A DNA stretch of 16,333 nucleotides from Sphingomonas sanxanigenens (GCA_003240855.1 QFNN01000067.1:1-16333); one strand, 5' to 3'; shown: positions 1 through 7,975, counted from the first letter of the stretch. A program made the numbers and translations. Notes: generated by a model from the sequence alone, not told the origin.

Positions 1-732
1 GGCGCCCAGCTCGATGTCGAGGCCTATATCCCGATGGGCCGCACGGCGGAAAATGTCGCCGCCCGCTATGGCGTCACGCGCGCGGAGCAGGAGCAGATCG
101 CCTGGGAATCGCAGATGAAGGCCGCCGCGGCTCAGGCGGCGGGCAGGCTGGCGGGCGAACTGGTCGCGGTCGAGACGATCGACGGCACGGTCGATGCGGA
201 CGGTTGCCTGCGCCCGCAGACCACGCTTGAGGGGCTGGCTTCGCTCAAGCCCGCCTTTGGCGAGGGGGGCACCGTAACAGCCGGCACCGCCTCGCCGCTG
301 ACCGACGGCGCGGCGGCGGTGCTGGTCACTTCGGAAGAATTCGCCGCACGCCACAATCTGGACGTGCTGGCGCGAATCCGGGCCACGGCCATCGCGGGCT
401 GCGCGCCTGAGATTATGGGGATGGGTCCCGTCCCCGCGACGCTGAAGGCGCTTGCCCGCGCCGGTCTGTCGATCGGCGACATCGATATCGTCGAGATCAA
501 CGAGGCGTTCGGGTCGCAGGCCGTCGCCTGCCTCAACGAACTGGGCATCGATCGCGCGCGCGTCAATCTCGATGGCGGCGCGATCGCGCTCGGCCACCCG
601 CTGGGCGCGACGGGCGCGCGAATCACCGGCAAGGCTGCGCAACTGCTGAAGCGCGAGGGCAAGCGCTATGCGCTGTCCACCCAGTGCATCGGCGGCGGTC
701 AGGGAATCGCGACGATCCTCGAAGCGGCGTGA
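1..732 (+). CDS. Thiolase (acetyl-CoA C-acyltransferase), C-terminal part
   Basis: This is the last 243 residues of a thiolase; the start and the N-terminal nucleophilic cysteine lie before the window. Family members are about 390 residues long, so roughly 150 are missing. Visible catalytic motifs are INEAFGSQ (codons near 499-522), GHPLGATGAR with the catalytic histidine, and STQCIGGGQG, whose cysteine codon at 685-687 is the general acid/base. The enzyme joins or cleaves acyl-CoA and acetyl-CoA, in beta-oxidation or in acetoacetyl-CoA formation. The VNLDGGAIALGHPLGATGAR sequence is closer to FadA-type beta-oxidation thiolases than to short-chain PhaA types, but the fragment does not settle chain length. 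The frame is open from base 1. The stop lies four bases from the stop of the opposing lipoprotein gene, with no clear terminator between. Confidence 0.93.
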   Translation, partial: GAQLDVEAYIPMGRTAENVAARYGVTRAEQEQIAWESQMKAAAAQAAGRLAGELVAVETIDGTVDADGCLRPQTTLEGLASLKPAFGEGGTVTAGTASPLTDGAAAVLVTSEEFAARHNLDVLARIRATAIAGCAPEIMGMGPVPATLKALARAGLSIGDIDIVEINEAFGSQAVACLNELGIDRARVNLDGGAIALGHPLGATGARITGKAAQLLKREGKRYALSTQCIGGGQGIATILEAA

Positions 733-736
733 TCTT

Positions 737-1504
737 TCACCCGACGACAGGAAGGCAGTCGAGCCCCGCTTTCAGGGCCGATGCGCATAGTCCCTGCGCG
801 GCGGCGCGATTGTCGATCGGCCCCACGCGCAGCCGCACCAGCGACTTGCCGGGCACCGGATCGTAGCGCGGGCTGCGCCCCGCCATTGCGGGCAGGCGCG
901 CGCCGATTCGCCGCCACGCCGTCTCCGCCGCGTCTTGCCCCGAATAGGTGCCGAACTGGACCAGCCAGCCGCCGGCGCTGATCGCGGGCGCCGCTCCGGC
1001 CAGGTTGAGCGTGGCTGCCTGCCCCGGCGATTCGAGGCGCGCGAGCAGCATCGGGGCCATCGCCGTCAGGTCCGCCCCCGGCGCGGCGATCGCGGCCTGC
1101 GCCTGCCGCGCCGCCGCACACAGCCCGGCCTGGCTCCGCGGGTCGGCGAAGCGATTGTAGACCTGCGTCATATGGCGATCGAGCGCCGTCGCCCCGCCCG
1201 CCTTGTGGGCCAGCGTCTCCGCCGAATAGGCGCTGGCGAGCGGCGCCTTGTGGTTTTTCAGCATGCGGTTGTAGCCGGCGGCGATGGCTGCATCCCGGCA
1301 ACTGAGCGCGGCGACGTTTAGCCCCGCGCGCACATGCCAAAGCGCTTCCAGACCGTCTGCAGAGGCTGCTGCGGCTGCCGGCCGCGCCGGCGTGGCTGTG
1401 GGGCCAGGGTCGGGGGCGGGCAAGGGCGCCGGTTTCGGCGATTTCGCACAGCCGCTCAGCAAGGCGATCGTCAGGATCGCGGCATGTAGGATTCCCCGCT
1501 TCAT
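737..1504 (-). CDS. SPOR-domain lipoprotein
   Basis: A 255-residue exported protein. The N-terminus is a lipoprotein signal (basic MKRG, hydrophobic stretch, lipobox LLSGC with Cys19 as the lipid site), followed by a Pro/Ala-rich linker at about 23-48. Residues 178-255 (GGWLVQFGTYSG to the end) form a SPOR domain, which in known proteins binds septal peptidoglycan stripped of stem peptides. The middle part, about 50-165, is helical with cysteines at 69 and 129; I cannot assign it to a named domain. The start at 1504 was chosen because it begins the lipoprotein signal and has a G-rich stretch just upstream; an in-frame ATG 50 codons earlier would bury the signal. A role at the cell envelope or division site is inferred from the SPOR domain alone. 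Confidence 0.85.
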   Translation of the reverse strand: MKRGILHAAILTIALLSGCAKSPKPAPLPAPDPGPTATPARPAAAAASADGLEALWHVRAGLNVAALSCRDAAIAAGYNRMLKNHKAPLASAYSAETLAHKAGGATALDRHMTQVYNRFADPRSQAGLCAAARQAQAAIAAPGADLTAMAPMLLARLESPGQAATLNLAGAAPAISAGGWLVQFGTYSGQDAAETAWRRIGARLPAMAGRSPRYDPVPGKSLVRLRVGPIDNRAAAQGLCASALKAGLDCLPVVG

Positions 1505-1692
1505 GGCCCCCCAAAAACTCGATACGCGTTCCGGCAAGCTAACCGATAACCTGTTTCTGCCCAGCCCCGGCGCGCCGTCCCGTGCCCGGCCCGCGCCCGA
1601 TCGCGCTTTCTTAAGATCGTGCTGACATATGCCCCTCGCATCGCTGCGCCGCACACGCTATATGCCTCCCCGACGCAGACGAGCGAGAATCC

Positions 1693-2808
1693 ATGTCCAT
1701 TCGTCCCTGGCGCGATATTGTGCGCCGTACTTCCCGCCAGATCATGGTCGGCAATGTTCCTGTGGGCGGCGACGCGCCGATCACGGTCCAGACCATGACC
1801 AACACGCTGACCGCCGACGCCAGGGCGACGATCGACCAGATTCGTCGTTGCGAGGATGCCGGGGTCGACATCATCCGCGTCTCCTGCCCCGATGTGGAAA
1901 GCACGACGGCGCTCAAGCAGATCGTCCGCGCCTCGCGCGTGCCGATCGTCGCGGATATTCATTTCCATTATAAGCGCGCGATCGAGGCCGCCGACGCCGG
2001 CGCCGCCTGCCTGCGCATCAATCCCGGCAATATCGGCTCGGCCGATCGAGTCCGGGAGGTCGTCAACGCCGCCAAGGCGAATGGCTGCGCGATCCGAATC
2101 GGCGTCAATGCGGGCAGCCTTGAGAAGGATTTGCTCGAAAAATATGGCGAGCCCTGTCCCGAGGCGCTGGTCGAATCGGCGCTCGACCATATCCGTATCC
2201 TCGAGGATCACGACTTCCGCGAATATAAGGTCGCGGTGAAGGCGTCGGACGTCTTTCTCGCGGTCGCCGCCTATCAGCAGCTCGCCGAAGCCGTCGATTG
2301 CCCCCTCCATCTCGGCATCACCGAGGCGGGCGGCCTCATCGGCGGCACGGTCAAGTCGGCGATCGGCATCGGCTCGCTGCTCTGGTTCGGCATCGGCGAT
2401 ACGATCCGCGTCTCGCTCTCGGCCGAGCCGGAAGAGGAAGTGCGCGTCGGCTACGAGATGCTGAAGGCGCTGGGCATCCGTAATCGCGGCGTCCGCGTCG
2501 TTTCCTGCCCGTCCTGCGCGCGTCAGGGATTCGACGTTATCCGCACCGTCCAGGCGCTTGAGGAGCGGCTTCAGCATATCCGCACGCCGATGTCGCTTTC
2601 GGTGCTCGGCTGCGTCGTCAACGGCCCCGGCGAGGCGCGCGAGACCGATATCGGCATCACCGGCGGCGGCAACGGCAAGCATATGGTCTATCTGTCGGGC
2701 GTCACGGACCATCATGTCCAGGATGCCGACATGATCGACCATATCGTGAAGCTGGTCGAAGCGAAGGCGGCGGAGATCGAGGCGGCTGCGGAAGCGCAGG
2801 CCGCCTGA
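1693..2808 (+). CDS. ispG: 4-hydroxy-3-methylbut-2-en-1-yl diphosphate synthase
   Basis: IspG (GcpE) carries out the penultimate step of the MEP isoprenoid pathway, reductively opening methylerythritol cyclodiphosphate to HMBPP in the cytoplasm with electrons from flavodoxin or ferredoxin. The 371-residue length fits the short bacterial form. The N-terminal TIM barrel is evident from the opening sequence through VADIHFHYKRA (86-96) and RINPGNIGS (108-116). The C-terminal 4Fe-4S domain has Cys272 and Cys275 in SCPSCARQGF and Cys307 in GCVVNGPGEA, with the fourth ligand Glu314. All key residues are present. The start is preceded by a weak purine stretch (GAGCGAGA). A -10-like TATATG at 1659-1664 could serve it, but I see no convincing -35. 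The gene is divergent from the SPOR lipoprotein gene, with 188 bases between them. Confidence 0.97.
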   Translation: MSIRPWRDIVRRTSRQIMVGNVPVGGDAPITVQTMTNTLTADARATIDQIRRCEDAGVDIIRVSCPDVESTTALKQIVRASRVPIVADIHFHYKRAIEAADAGAACLRINPGNIGSADRVREVVNAAKANGCAIRIGVNAGSLEKDLLEKYGEPCPEALVESALDHIRILEDHDFREYKVAVKASDVFLAVAAYQQLAEAVDCPLHLGITEAGGLIGGTVKSAIGIGSLLWFGIGDTIRVSLSAEPEEEVRVGYEMLKALGIRNRGVRVVSCPSCARQGFDVIRTVQALEERLQHIRTPMSLSVLGCVVNGPGEARETDIGITGGGNGKHMVYLSGVTDHHVQDADMIDHIVKLVEAKAAEIEAAAEAQAA

Positions 2809-2876
2809 CTGGCTTTTACCGGCGATTCACCATCGTGGCTAATCGGGGCGAAGGCTTTGGCCGTTAGGGCGACGGC

Positions 2877-3386
2877 ATGGCCGGACGCCTGCTCATCTTC
2901 GCGATTCTCTTTGGCGCGGCCATCGGGCTGATCCTGCCCAGGGGCGCGCCCGGCCCCGCCGATCCCGCGCAGGTCGCGACGATCAGCGCGTCGCCTCTCG
3001 CACAGACGCGCAGCGCCAACGGCGTCGAGACGATTCTGGAGCGCCGGCCGGACGGGCATTTCTATGTCGACGCGATGGTCAATGGCCAGCTCGTGCACTT
3101 CGTCGTCGATACCGGCGCTTCGATGGTCGCGCTGACCACTGAGGATGCGCGCCGCGTCGGCTTCAACTTCTCGCCCGCCGATTTCACCGTCGTCGGGCGC
3201 GGGGCGAGCGGCGACGTGCGCGGCATCCCGCTTGAGCTGGACAGCGTCGCGATCGGCAATAACGAAGCGCGCGGCGTCCGCGCGGCGATAATCGCCGACG
3301 GGCTGGACGTGTCGCTGCTCGGCCAGTCCTTCCTCTCCAGGATCGGCAGCGTCACGATCCGCGACGACCGGATGTTTCTGAAATAG
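2877..3386 (+). CDS. Membrane-anchored retropepsin-like aspartic protease (clan AA)
   Basis: A 169-residue protein with an N-terminal hydrophobic segment (about 4-22) that should act as an anchor or uncleaved signal, placing the rest in the periplasm. The body carries one aspartic protease motif, FVVDTGASMVAL, with DTGAS at 78-82, and a C-terminal SLLGQSFL (146-153) that matches the end of the retropepsin fold. A single DTG copy means the active enzyme should be a homodimer, as in retroviral proteases. The size and layout match the bacterial TIGR02281-type clan AA proteases common in alphaproteobacteria, whose substrates are largely unknown. The gene starts 68 bases after ispG with an AGGG ribosome site, so it may be cotranscribed with ispG, but a functional link is not evident. 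Confidence 0.88.
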   Translation: MAGRLLIFAILFGAAIGLILPRGAPGPADPAQVATISASPLAQTRSANGVETILERRPDGHFYVDAMVNGQLVHFVVDTGASMVALTTEDARRVGFNFSPADFTVVGRGASGDVRGIPLELDSVAIGNNEARGVRAAIIADGLDVSLLGQSFLSRIGSVTIRDDRMFLK

Positions 3387-3427
3387 CGTCAGGCGACAGC
3401 CGCCCCGCCATCGGCTATGCGCGCGCC

Positions 3428-4342
3428 ATGGCAACGCGCGGCTTCATTCCAACGCACCCTGCCCCGGCCTTCGCCTTCATGGTCGCGGCGCTTGGCATCG
3501 CGACATTCTCGGGGATGGACGCGGCGATGAAGGGGCTGTCGATCAGCCTCGGCGTGCTCAACGCGCTGCTCTGGCGCAGCATCTTCAGCACGGCGGTCGC
3601 CGGCGCGATCTTCTTCGCGCGCCGCAGTCCCTGGCCCGCCTGGCCCGTCATCCGCCTGCACATCCTCCGCGCGCTGGTCGCCGGAGGATCCGTTGCGCTC
3701 TTCTTCTGGGGGCTGGTGCGCATGCCGCTTGCGCCCGGCGTGGCGCTGTCCTTCATCGCGCCGCTGATTACGCTGTTCCTGGCGGCGCTGCTGCTCGGCG
3801 AGACGGTCGGGCGCGGCGCGATCATGGGATCGGCCGTCGCTTTCGCAGGCGTGCTGGTGATCGTCGCGGGTCAGCTCGATGCCGCGCCGGGGCCGGAAGC
3901 GCTGCTCGGCGCGCTCGCCATCCTCGCTGCGGCGATCCTCTACGCCTATAATCTCGTGCTGATGCGCCGTCAGTCGCAGGTGGCCGGCCCGGTCGAGGTC
4001 GTATTCTTCCTCAATCTCACGCTGGCGGTCGTATTCGGCGCGGCGTCGCCGCTTTTCGGCGGCTTGCCTGGCGCGGCGCATCTGCCGATGCTGCTGTTCG
4101 CGTCGATGCTGTCGCTTTTCTCGCTCCTTCTCCTCTCATGGGCTTATGCCCATGCCGAGGCGAGCTATCTCGCGCCGGTCGAATATACCGCCTTCATCTG
4201 GGCGAGCATCCTCGGCTGGCTGGTGTTCGGCGAATCGCTGACGCTGGCGACGATCGCCGGCGCCGCGCTGATCGTGGTCGGCTGCCTCGTCGCGGCGCGC
4301 AAGCGGCCTCCGCCCGCGCCGGGCGTGGAGGCCGCGCCATGA
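3428..4342 (+). CDS. EamA/DMT-family inner-membrane transporter
   Basis: A 304-residue integral membrane protein with about ten hydrophobic segments arranged as two EamA repeats (roughly 12-145 and 155-292), the architecture of the drug/metabolite transporter superfamily. Typical features are RALVAGGSVALFFWGL and the end of the first repeat, LLLGETVGRGAIMGSAVAFAG; the second repeat has the matching LVFGESLTLATIAGAALIVVG. Family members usually export amino acids, nucleotides or other small metabolites; the substrate cannot be read from sequence. The gene overlaps the following acetyltransferase gene by ATGA (4339-4342), which indicates translational coupling. No clear Shine-Dalgarno precedes the chosen ATG, so the start is somewhat uncertain; an in-frame ATG at 3479 is the main alternative but would cut into the first helix. 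Confidence 0.9.
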   Translation: MATRGFIPTHPAPAFAFMVAALGIATFSGMDAAMKGLSISLGVLNALLWRSIFSTAVAGAIFFARRSPWPAWPVIRLHILRALVAGGSVALFFWGLVRMPLAPGVALSFIAPLITLFLAALLLGETVGRGAIMGSAVAFAGVLVIVAGQLDAAPGPEALLGALAILAAAILYAYNLVLMRRQSQVAGPVEVVFFLNLTLAVVFGAASPLFGGLPGAAHLPMLLFASMLSLFSLLLLSWAYAHAEASYLAPVEYTAFIWASILGWLVFGESLTLATIAGAALIVVGCLVAARKRPPPAPGVEAAP

Positions 4343-4824
4343 GCCTGGCGATCCGTCCGGCGTCCCCTGCCGATCTCGATCTCGTCATCGACTTCATCCG
4401 CCGCCTCGCCGACTATGAGCGGCTGGCGCATGAAGTGCGGCTCGATCGCGATACGCTTGGCCGCCACCTGTTCGGCGACCGCCCCCATGCCGAGGTTCTG
4501 ATCGGCGAGCAGGATGACAAGGCGCAGGGCTTTGCGCTTTTCTTCCACAATTTTTCGACCTTCGAGGGCAGGCCGGGCCTTTATCTCGAAGATCTGTTCG
4601 TCATGCCCAAGGCGCGCGGGTCGGGATTGGGCAAGGCGTTGCTGGCGCAGCTCGCCGCGATCGCGCTCGAACGCGGCTGCGCGCGGCTCGAATGGTCGGT
4701 GCTCGACTGGAACGAGCCGGCCATCGCCTTCTACCGGTCGCTCGGGGCCAGGCCGATGGAGGAGTGGACGGTCAATCGGGTGGACGGCGCGGCGCTGGCC
4801 GCGCTTGCTGCGGAGGCGGCGTGA
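4339..4824 (+). CDS. GNAT N-acetyltransferase, spermidine/thialysine acetyltransferase-like
   Basis: A 161-residue single-domain GNAT enzyme that should transfer acetyl from acetyl-CoA to an amine. The acetyl-CoA pyrophosphate loop is RGSGLG at 93-98, following the beta-4 strand LYLEDLFVMP (81-90). The C-terminal WNEPAIAFYRSLGA (124-137) is the signature that this branch shares with eukaryotic spermidine/spermine acetyltransferase SSAT and its thialysine-acetylating relatives. The true substrate in bacteria is unproven. The start at 4339 gives the expected N-terminus (SLAIRPASPADLDLV) and creates an ATGA overlap with the upstream transporter; an open frame extends further upstream only as a shadow of that gene. 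It is followed one base later by an SMR exporter gene, so the enzyme sits between two exporters. Confidence 0.9.
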   Translation: MSLAIRPASPADLDLVIDFIRRLADYERLAHEVRLDRDTLGRHLFGDRPHAEVLIGEQDDKAQGFALFFHNFSTFEGRPGLYLEDLFVMPKARGSGLGKALLAQLAAIALERGCARLEWSVLDWNEPAIAFYRSLGARPMEEWTVNRVDGAALAALAAEAA

Positions 4825-4825
4825 A

Positions 4826-5140
4826 ATGGCCTGGCTTCTTCTGATCTTGGGCGGCTTCTTCGAGGTCGGCTTCACGACCTGCCTGCGCTTCGTCGACGGG
4901 TTCAGGAACATCCCCTGGACGCTGGGCTTCCTTGCCTCTGTGTCTCTGTCGATGGGGCTGCTTGAAGTCGCCTCGCGCGCTATCCCCATGGGCACGGCCT
5001 ACGCCGTCTGGGGCGGGATCGGCGCGCTGGGCACGGTGATCGTCGGGATGATCTGGTTCGGCGAGCCGATCAACGCGGCGCGCCTGCTGCTGATTGCGGG
5101 GCTGGTCGGCTGCATCGCCGGGTTGAAGCTGCTGCACTGA
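4826..5140 (+). CDS. Small multidrug resistance (SMR) family exporter, Gdx/SugE-like
   Basis: A 104-residue protein with four transmembrane helices, the normal size for the SMR family of dual-topology, proton-coupled exporters. The essential glutamate is Glu13 in FFEVGF. The helix-3 motif MGTAYAVWGGIGALGT (55-70) is of the Gdx (SugE, guanidinium exporter) type rather than the EmrE type. Of the residues I recall lining the Gdx substrate site, Glu13, Ser42, Tyr59 and Trp62 are present but Trp16 is replaced by Phe, so the substrate may differ. The ATG at 4826 lies one base after the acetyltransferase stop. The stop at 5138-5140 overlaps the next start as TGATG. A polyamine exporter is an alternative reading, since MdtJI is also in this family. 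Confidence 0.9.
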   Translation: MAWLLLILGGFFEVGFTTCLRFVDGFRNIPWTLGFLASVSLSMGLLEVASRAIPMGTAYAVWGGIGALGTVIVGMIWFGEPINAARLLLIAGLVGCIAGLKLLH

Positions 5141-5487
5141 TGGCGGTTGACCCTGGCCTTGTCGCGTGGGTCGCCGAAGCGCTGGAGCCGATGGGGCATG
5201 TCAGTTCGCGCGCCATGATGGGCGGTGCGACGCTATATCTGGATGGCGCGGTGTTCGCGATCGTCGCCTTCGACCAGCTCTGGTTCAAGGCGGATGCGCA
5301 GAGCGACGCGATCTGGGATGCGCAGGGCTGCGATCGCTTCACCTATGAGGCGAAGGGCAGGACGATGACGATGAACTATCGTCGCGCGCCCGATGCGGTC
5401 CACGACGATGCGGATGCGATGCGCGAATGGGCCGGGCTTGCCGTGCAGGCGGGCCAGCGGGCGCCGGCGAAGCGCCGACGCCGCTGA
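5140..5487 (+). CDS. TfoX/Sxy N-terminal domain protein
   Basis: A 115-residue cytoplasmic protein made of one TfoX N-terminal domain. The diagnostic stretch runs from RAMMGGATLYLDGAVF (24-39) through LWFKAD (47-52) to the Gly/Arg-rich RTMTMNYRRAP near 74-84. The protein ends in a basic KRRRR tail. In Haemophilus and Vibrio the full TfoX/Sxy protein, with an added C-terminal domain, activates competence genes together with CRP. Stand-alone N-domain proteins like this one are widespread in alphaproteobacteria and their function is unclear, so no competence role should be assumed. The ATG shares one base with the SMR stop, so it is the last gene of a tightly coupled four-gene run. It converges on ppa, with 12 bases between the stops. 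Confidence 0.85.
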   Translation: MAVDPGLVAWVAEALEPMGHVSSRAMMGGATLYLDGAVFAIVAFDQLWFKADAQSDAIWDAQGCDRFTYEAKGRTMTMNYRRAPDAVHDDADAMREWAGLAVQAGQRAPAKRRRR

Positions 5488-5499
5488 ACCATCGGCGGC

Positions 5500-6039
5500 T
5501 TAGGCCGCCTTGGCGCCCTTGGCGCGCTCGATCGCCTCAAGGACGATGTCGCGGGCGTCCTTGGCGTCGCCCCACTTGCCGATCCGCACCCACTTCTCGG
5601 CTTCGAGATCCTTATAGTGAGTGAAGAAATGCTCGATCTGCTGAAGCACGATCGAGGGCAGGTCGCCGCGTTCGCCGACGTCCGAATAATAAGGGAAGGT
5701 CGAATCGACGGGAACGCAGATCAGCTTCTCGTCGCCGCCATGCTCGTCCTCGAGGTTGAGCACGCCGATCGGGCGGGCGCGGACGACGCAGCCCGGCACG
5801 AAGGGCGATCGCGCGATCACCAGCGCGTCGAGCGGATCGCCGTCGGGCGACAGCGTGTGCGGGACGAAGCCGTAATTTGCCGGGTAGCGCATCGGCGTGT
5901 GCAGGATGCGATCGACGAACAGGGCGCCCGACTTCTTGTCGAACTCATATTTCACAGGCTCGCCGCCGACGGGAACCTCGATGACGACGTTCAGGCTGTT
6001 GGGCGGATCGTCGCCGACCGGGATCAGATCGATATTCAT
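5500..6039 (-). CDS. ppa: Inorganic pyrophosphatase (family I, soluble)
   Basis: Family I inorganic pyrophosphatase hydrolyses PPi to two phosphates in the cytoplasm, pulling DNA, RNA, protein and isoprenoid synthesis forward. The 179 residues match the E. coli enzyme length. The signature DGDPLDAL (66-73) is intact. Active-site residues line up one position after E. coli numbering: Glu21, Lys30, Glu32, Arg44, Tyr56, Asp66, Asp68, Asp71, Asp98, Asp103, Lys105, Tyr142 and Lys143. The ATG is preceded by a good GAGGA ribosome site. It lies 25 bases downstream of the M61 peptidase gene on the same strand, so readthrough expression is likely. A short GC hairpin (5494-5509) overlaps its stop codon. 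Confidence 0.97.
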   Translation of the reverse strand: MNIDLIPVGDDPPNSLNVVIEVPVGGEPVKYEFDKKSGALFVDRILHTPMRYPANYGFVPHTLSPDGDPLDALVIARSPFVPGCVVRARPIGVLNLEDEHGGDEKLICVPVDSTFPYYSDVGERGDLPSIVLQQIEHFFTHYKDLEAEKWVRIGKWGDAKDARDIVLEAIERAKGAKAA

Positions 6040-6064
6040 GCTATCCTCGAAAAAATGGAGGGTG

Positions 6065-7975
6065 CTACGGTTTTGCCGTCAGCAACCTGTCTAGGCCGCC
6101 CTCTCCGCTGCCCGTCTTTTCGAGGCGCGGATAGCGCAGCCCGCCATGATAGTCGATGGCCACTTCGCGGAAGCGGTCGCCATTGCGGACGATCAGATTG
6201 ATCGGCTCCTTGCCGCCCTTGGCGATGGTCACCGCCTGTTTCAGCGCTTCTTCGGAAAAGCCGCGCCCGTTGACCGCGATGATGTCGGTTCCGACGTCGA
6301 GTCCGGCGTTGAAGGCCGGGCCGTCCCACATCACCGCGCTGATCGTGCCGCCGCGCGTGCTGGCGGTCAGCCCGATCGAATAGCTGAGGTCCACGATCTT
6401 GCGGCTGCGGTCGCGGTCTTTGAGGAAGGGCGTCTGGGTTTCGGTGTAGATCAGCCGGTAACCATTGTTGACGAATCCGTTCAGCGGCGCGCCCCGGGCG
6501 TGCTCGGTCAGGCGCGTGTTGAGCAGCGTGGCCCAGTCATAGGGGGCGATCGACTGCAGTGTCGCGACGATGTCGTCGAACTTGTAGGTGACTTCGCCCC
6601 AGTCGCCGTCGTTGATGCCGAAGAAAGCCTGGGCGAAATCGTCCATCGACTTGGCGCCGCCGGTTTGCGCGCGCAGGATCGAATCGACTTCGAGCCAGAC
6701 GAGCAGCCCTTCATTATAATAGTCCTCGGACCGCTGGTTGCTCAGCCAGCCTTTGGGGCGGCGCTGCGCCATCACCGGATCGTTGGTGGTGTCGATCAGG
6801 TCGCGCCAGCCCCGCGCCGGCAGATTGTCGTAGCTCGCGGCGATCGAGGCGAGCGCGTCGAGCGTATCCTGCTTGCTGACGATTCCCGATCGCGCCTGCA
6901 GTACATAGCCCCAGAATTGCGTCTGGCCTTCATAGACCCACAACAGGCTGCCGCGCATCGGCATGCTGTAATCGGGGGTCCACAGGTCGGCGGGGCGGCG
7001 GAACTTGCCGTTCCAGCTATGGGTATATTCGTGCGGCAACAGGTTGCGGCCGCCGGGGCCGTCATTCCATTTGCTGAAATAGCCGAGGCCGACGCCGTCC
7101 TCCGAACTGCGATGATGCTCGAGGCCGATCCCGCCCATCTCGTCCGAGATGCTCAGCAGGAAGTGATAGCGGTCATAATGCTGGCTGCCGAACAGCTTGG
7201 TCGCCTGGGTCACCAGCGCCTTGTGCGCCTCTATCTGCTGCGGCGTGGCTTCCAGCTCGGCGGGATTGTCGGCGACGATGTCGAGGTCGACGCGCGGGCT
7301 CAGCGCATATTTCCTGTAATAGCGGCCGGCGATGACAGGCGAATCGACCAGCGTCTCATAGCTTGTCGTCTCATATTGATAGGTCGATCCGCTGGCGGTC
7401 GCGGGCAGGCCCGAGGCCGCGGTCCAGCCGGCGGGATAAGTCGCGCTGGCGGTGATCGGGATGCGGCGGGTGAAATAGCCCGCCGGGTAGAGCGAGACTT
7501 TTTCCCACTGCAGGCTCAGCATCGCGGGCGTCGCCTGGATGCGCCCCTGCGCCGTATCGGTGGCCGAGAGATATTGGAGCGCGATGTCGAGCTGTTTCGC
7601 GCCCGCCGGCACGTCGATGTGGAAGGCGTAGACGTTCACCGGGTCGCGCGTCCATTCGACGCGCTTGCCGCCCGCAGTGATGATCAGCCCGGCCAGCTTG
7701 GGGATCGGCCCCGTGGGGCTGTGATTGCCGGGCAGCCACTGCGGATAGAGCAGCACCATCGGCCCGGCCTTCGCGACCGGAATCGTCTCGCGCACGCGGA
7801 AGATGCCGCGAATCACGTCAGTCGCATCGACATCCAGCCTGATCGTGCCGGGATAGGCGACATCCTGCGCCGCCGGGACGCTGTCGATGATCGGAACCGG
7901 CTGGGGCGCGCTGTTGGCGGCGAGGCTGGCGGTCGAGGCGAGGAGGAAGGCAAGCGACAGCGAACGGGAAAGCAT
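6065..7975 (-). CDS. Secreted M61-family peptidase with PDZ domain
   Basis: A 636-residue exported zinc metallopeptidase of the M61 (glycyl aminopeptidase) family. The N-terminal 20 residues form a Sec signal peptide (MLSRSLSLAFLLASTASLAA), with cleavage likely near Ala19-Ala25, placing the protein in the periplasm. After an N-terminal beta domain comes the catalytic core: GLEHH at 284-288, the zinc motif HEYTHSWNGK at 315-324 (HExxH) and a downstream WVYEG at 346-350 whose glutamate is the likely third zinc ligand. A PDZ domain at about 530-605 probably binds substrate C-termini or regulates the enzyme. All expected catalytic residues are present. The start has an AAGAAGAG ribosome site six bases away. 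It lies between the DUF1345 gene upstream and ppa downstream, all on the minus strand. Confidence 0.93.
   Translation of the reverse strand: MLSRSLSLAFLLASTASLAANSAPQPVPIIDSVPAAQDVAYPGTIRLDVDATDVIRGIFRVRETIPVAKAGPMVLLYPQWLPGNHSPTGPIPKLAGLIITAGGKRVEWTRDPVNVYAFHIDVPAGAKQLDIALQYLSATDTAQGRIQATPAMLSLQWEKVSLYPAGYFTRRIPITASATYPAGWTAASGLPATASGSTYQYETTSYETLVDSPVIAGRYYRKYALSPRVDLDIVADNPAELEATPQQIEAHKALVTQATKLFGSQHYDRYHFLLSISDEMGGIGLEHHRSSEDGVGLGYFSKWNDGPGGRNLLPHEYTHSWNGKFRRPADLWTPDYSMPMRGSLLWVYEGQTQFWGYVLQARSGIVSKQDTLDALASIAASYDNLPARGWRDLIDTTNDPVMAQRRPKGWLSNQRSEDYYNEGLLVWLEVDSILRAQTGGAKSMDDFAQAFFGINDGDWGEVTYKFDDIVATLQSIAPYDWATLLNTRLTEHARGAPLNGFVNNGYRLIYTETQTPFLKDRDRSRKIVDLSYSIGLTASTRGGTISAVMWDGPAFNAGLDVGTDIIAVNGRGFSEEALKQAVTIAKGGKEPINLIVRNGDRFREVAIDYHGGLRYPRLEKTGSGEGGLDRLLTAKP

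Noticed and set aside
1501..2742. Long open frame on the minus strand opposite ispG
   Set aside because: High GC content leaves antisense frames open. Its translation is rich in Asp, Arg and Ala with no domain, and ispG on the other strand has every catalytic residue.
5494..5509. GGCGGC/GCCGCC hairpin as terminator between the TfoX and ppa genes
   Set aside because: Only six base pairs, no T-run on either strand, and it overlaps the ppa stop codon. It may slow polymerase but I would not call it a terminator.
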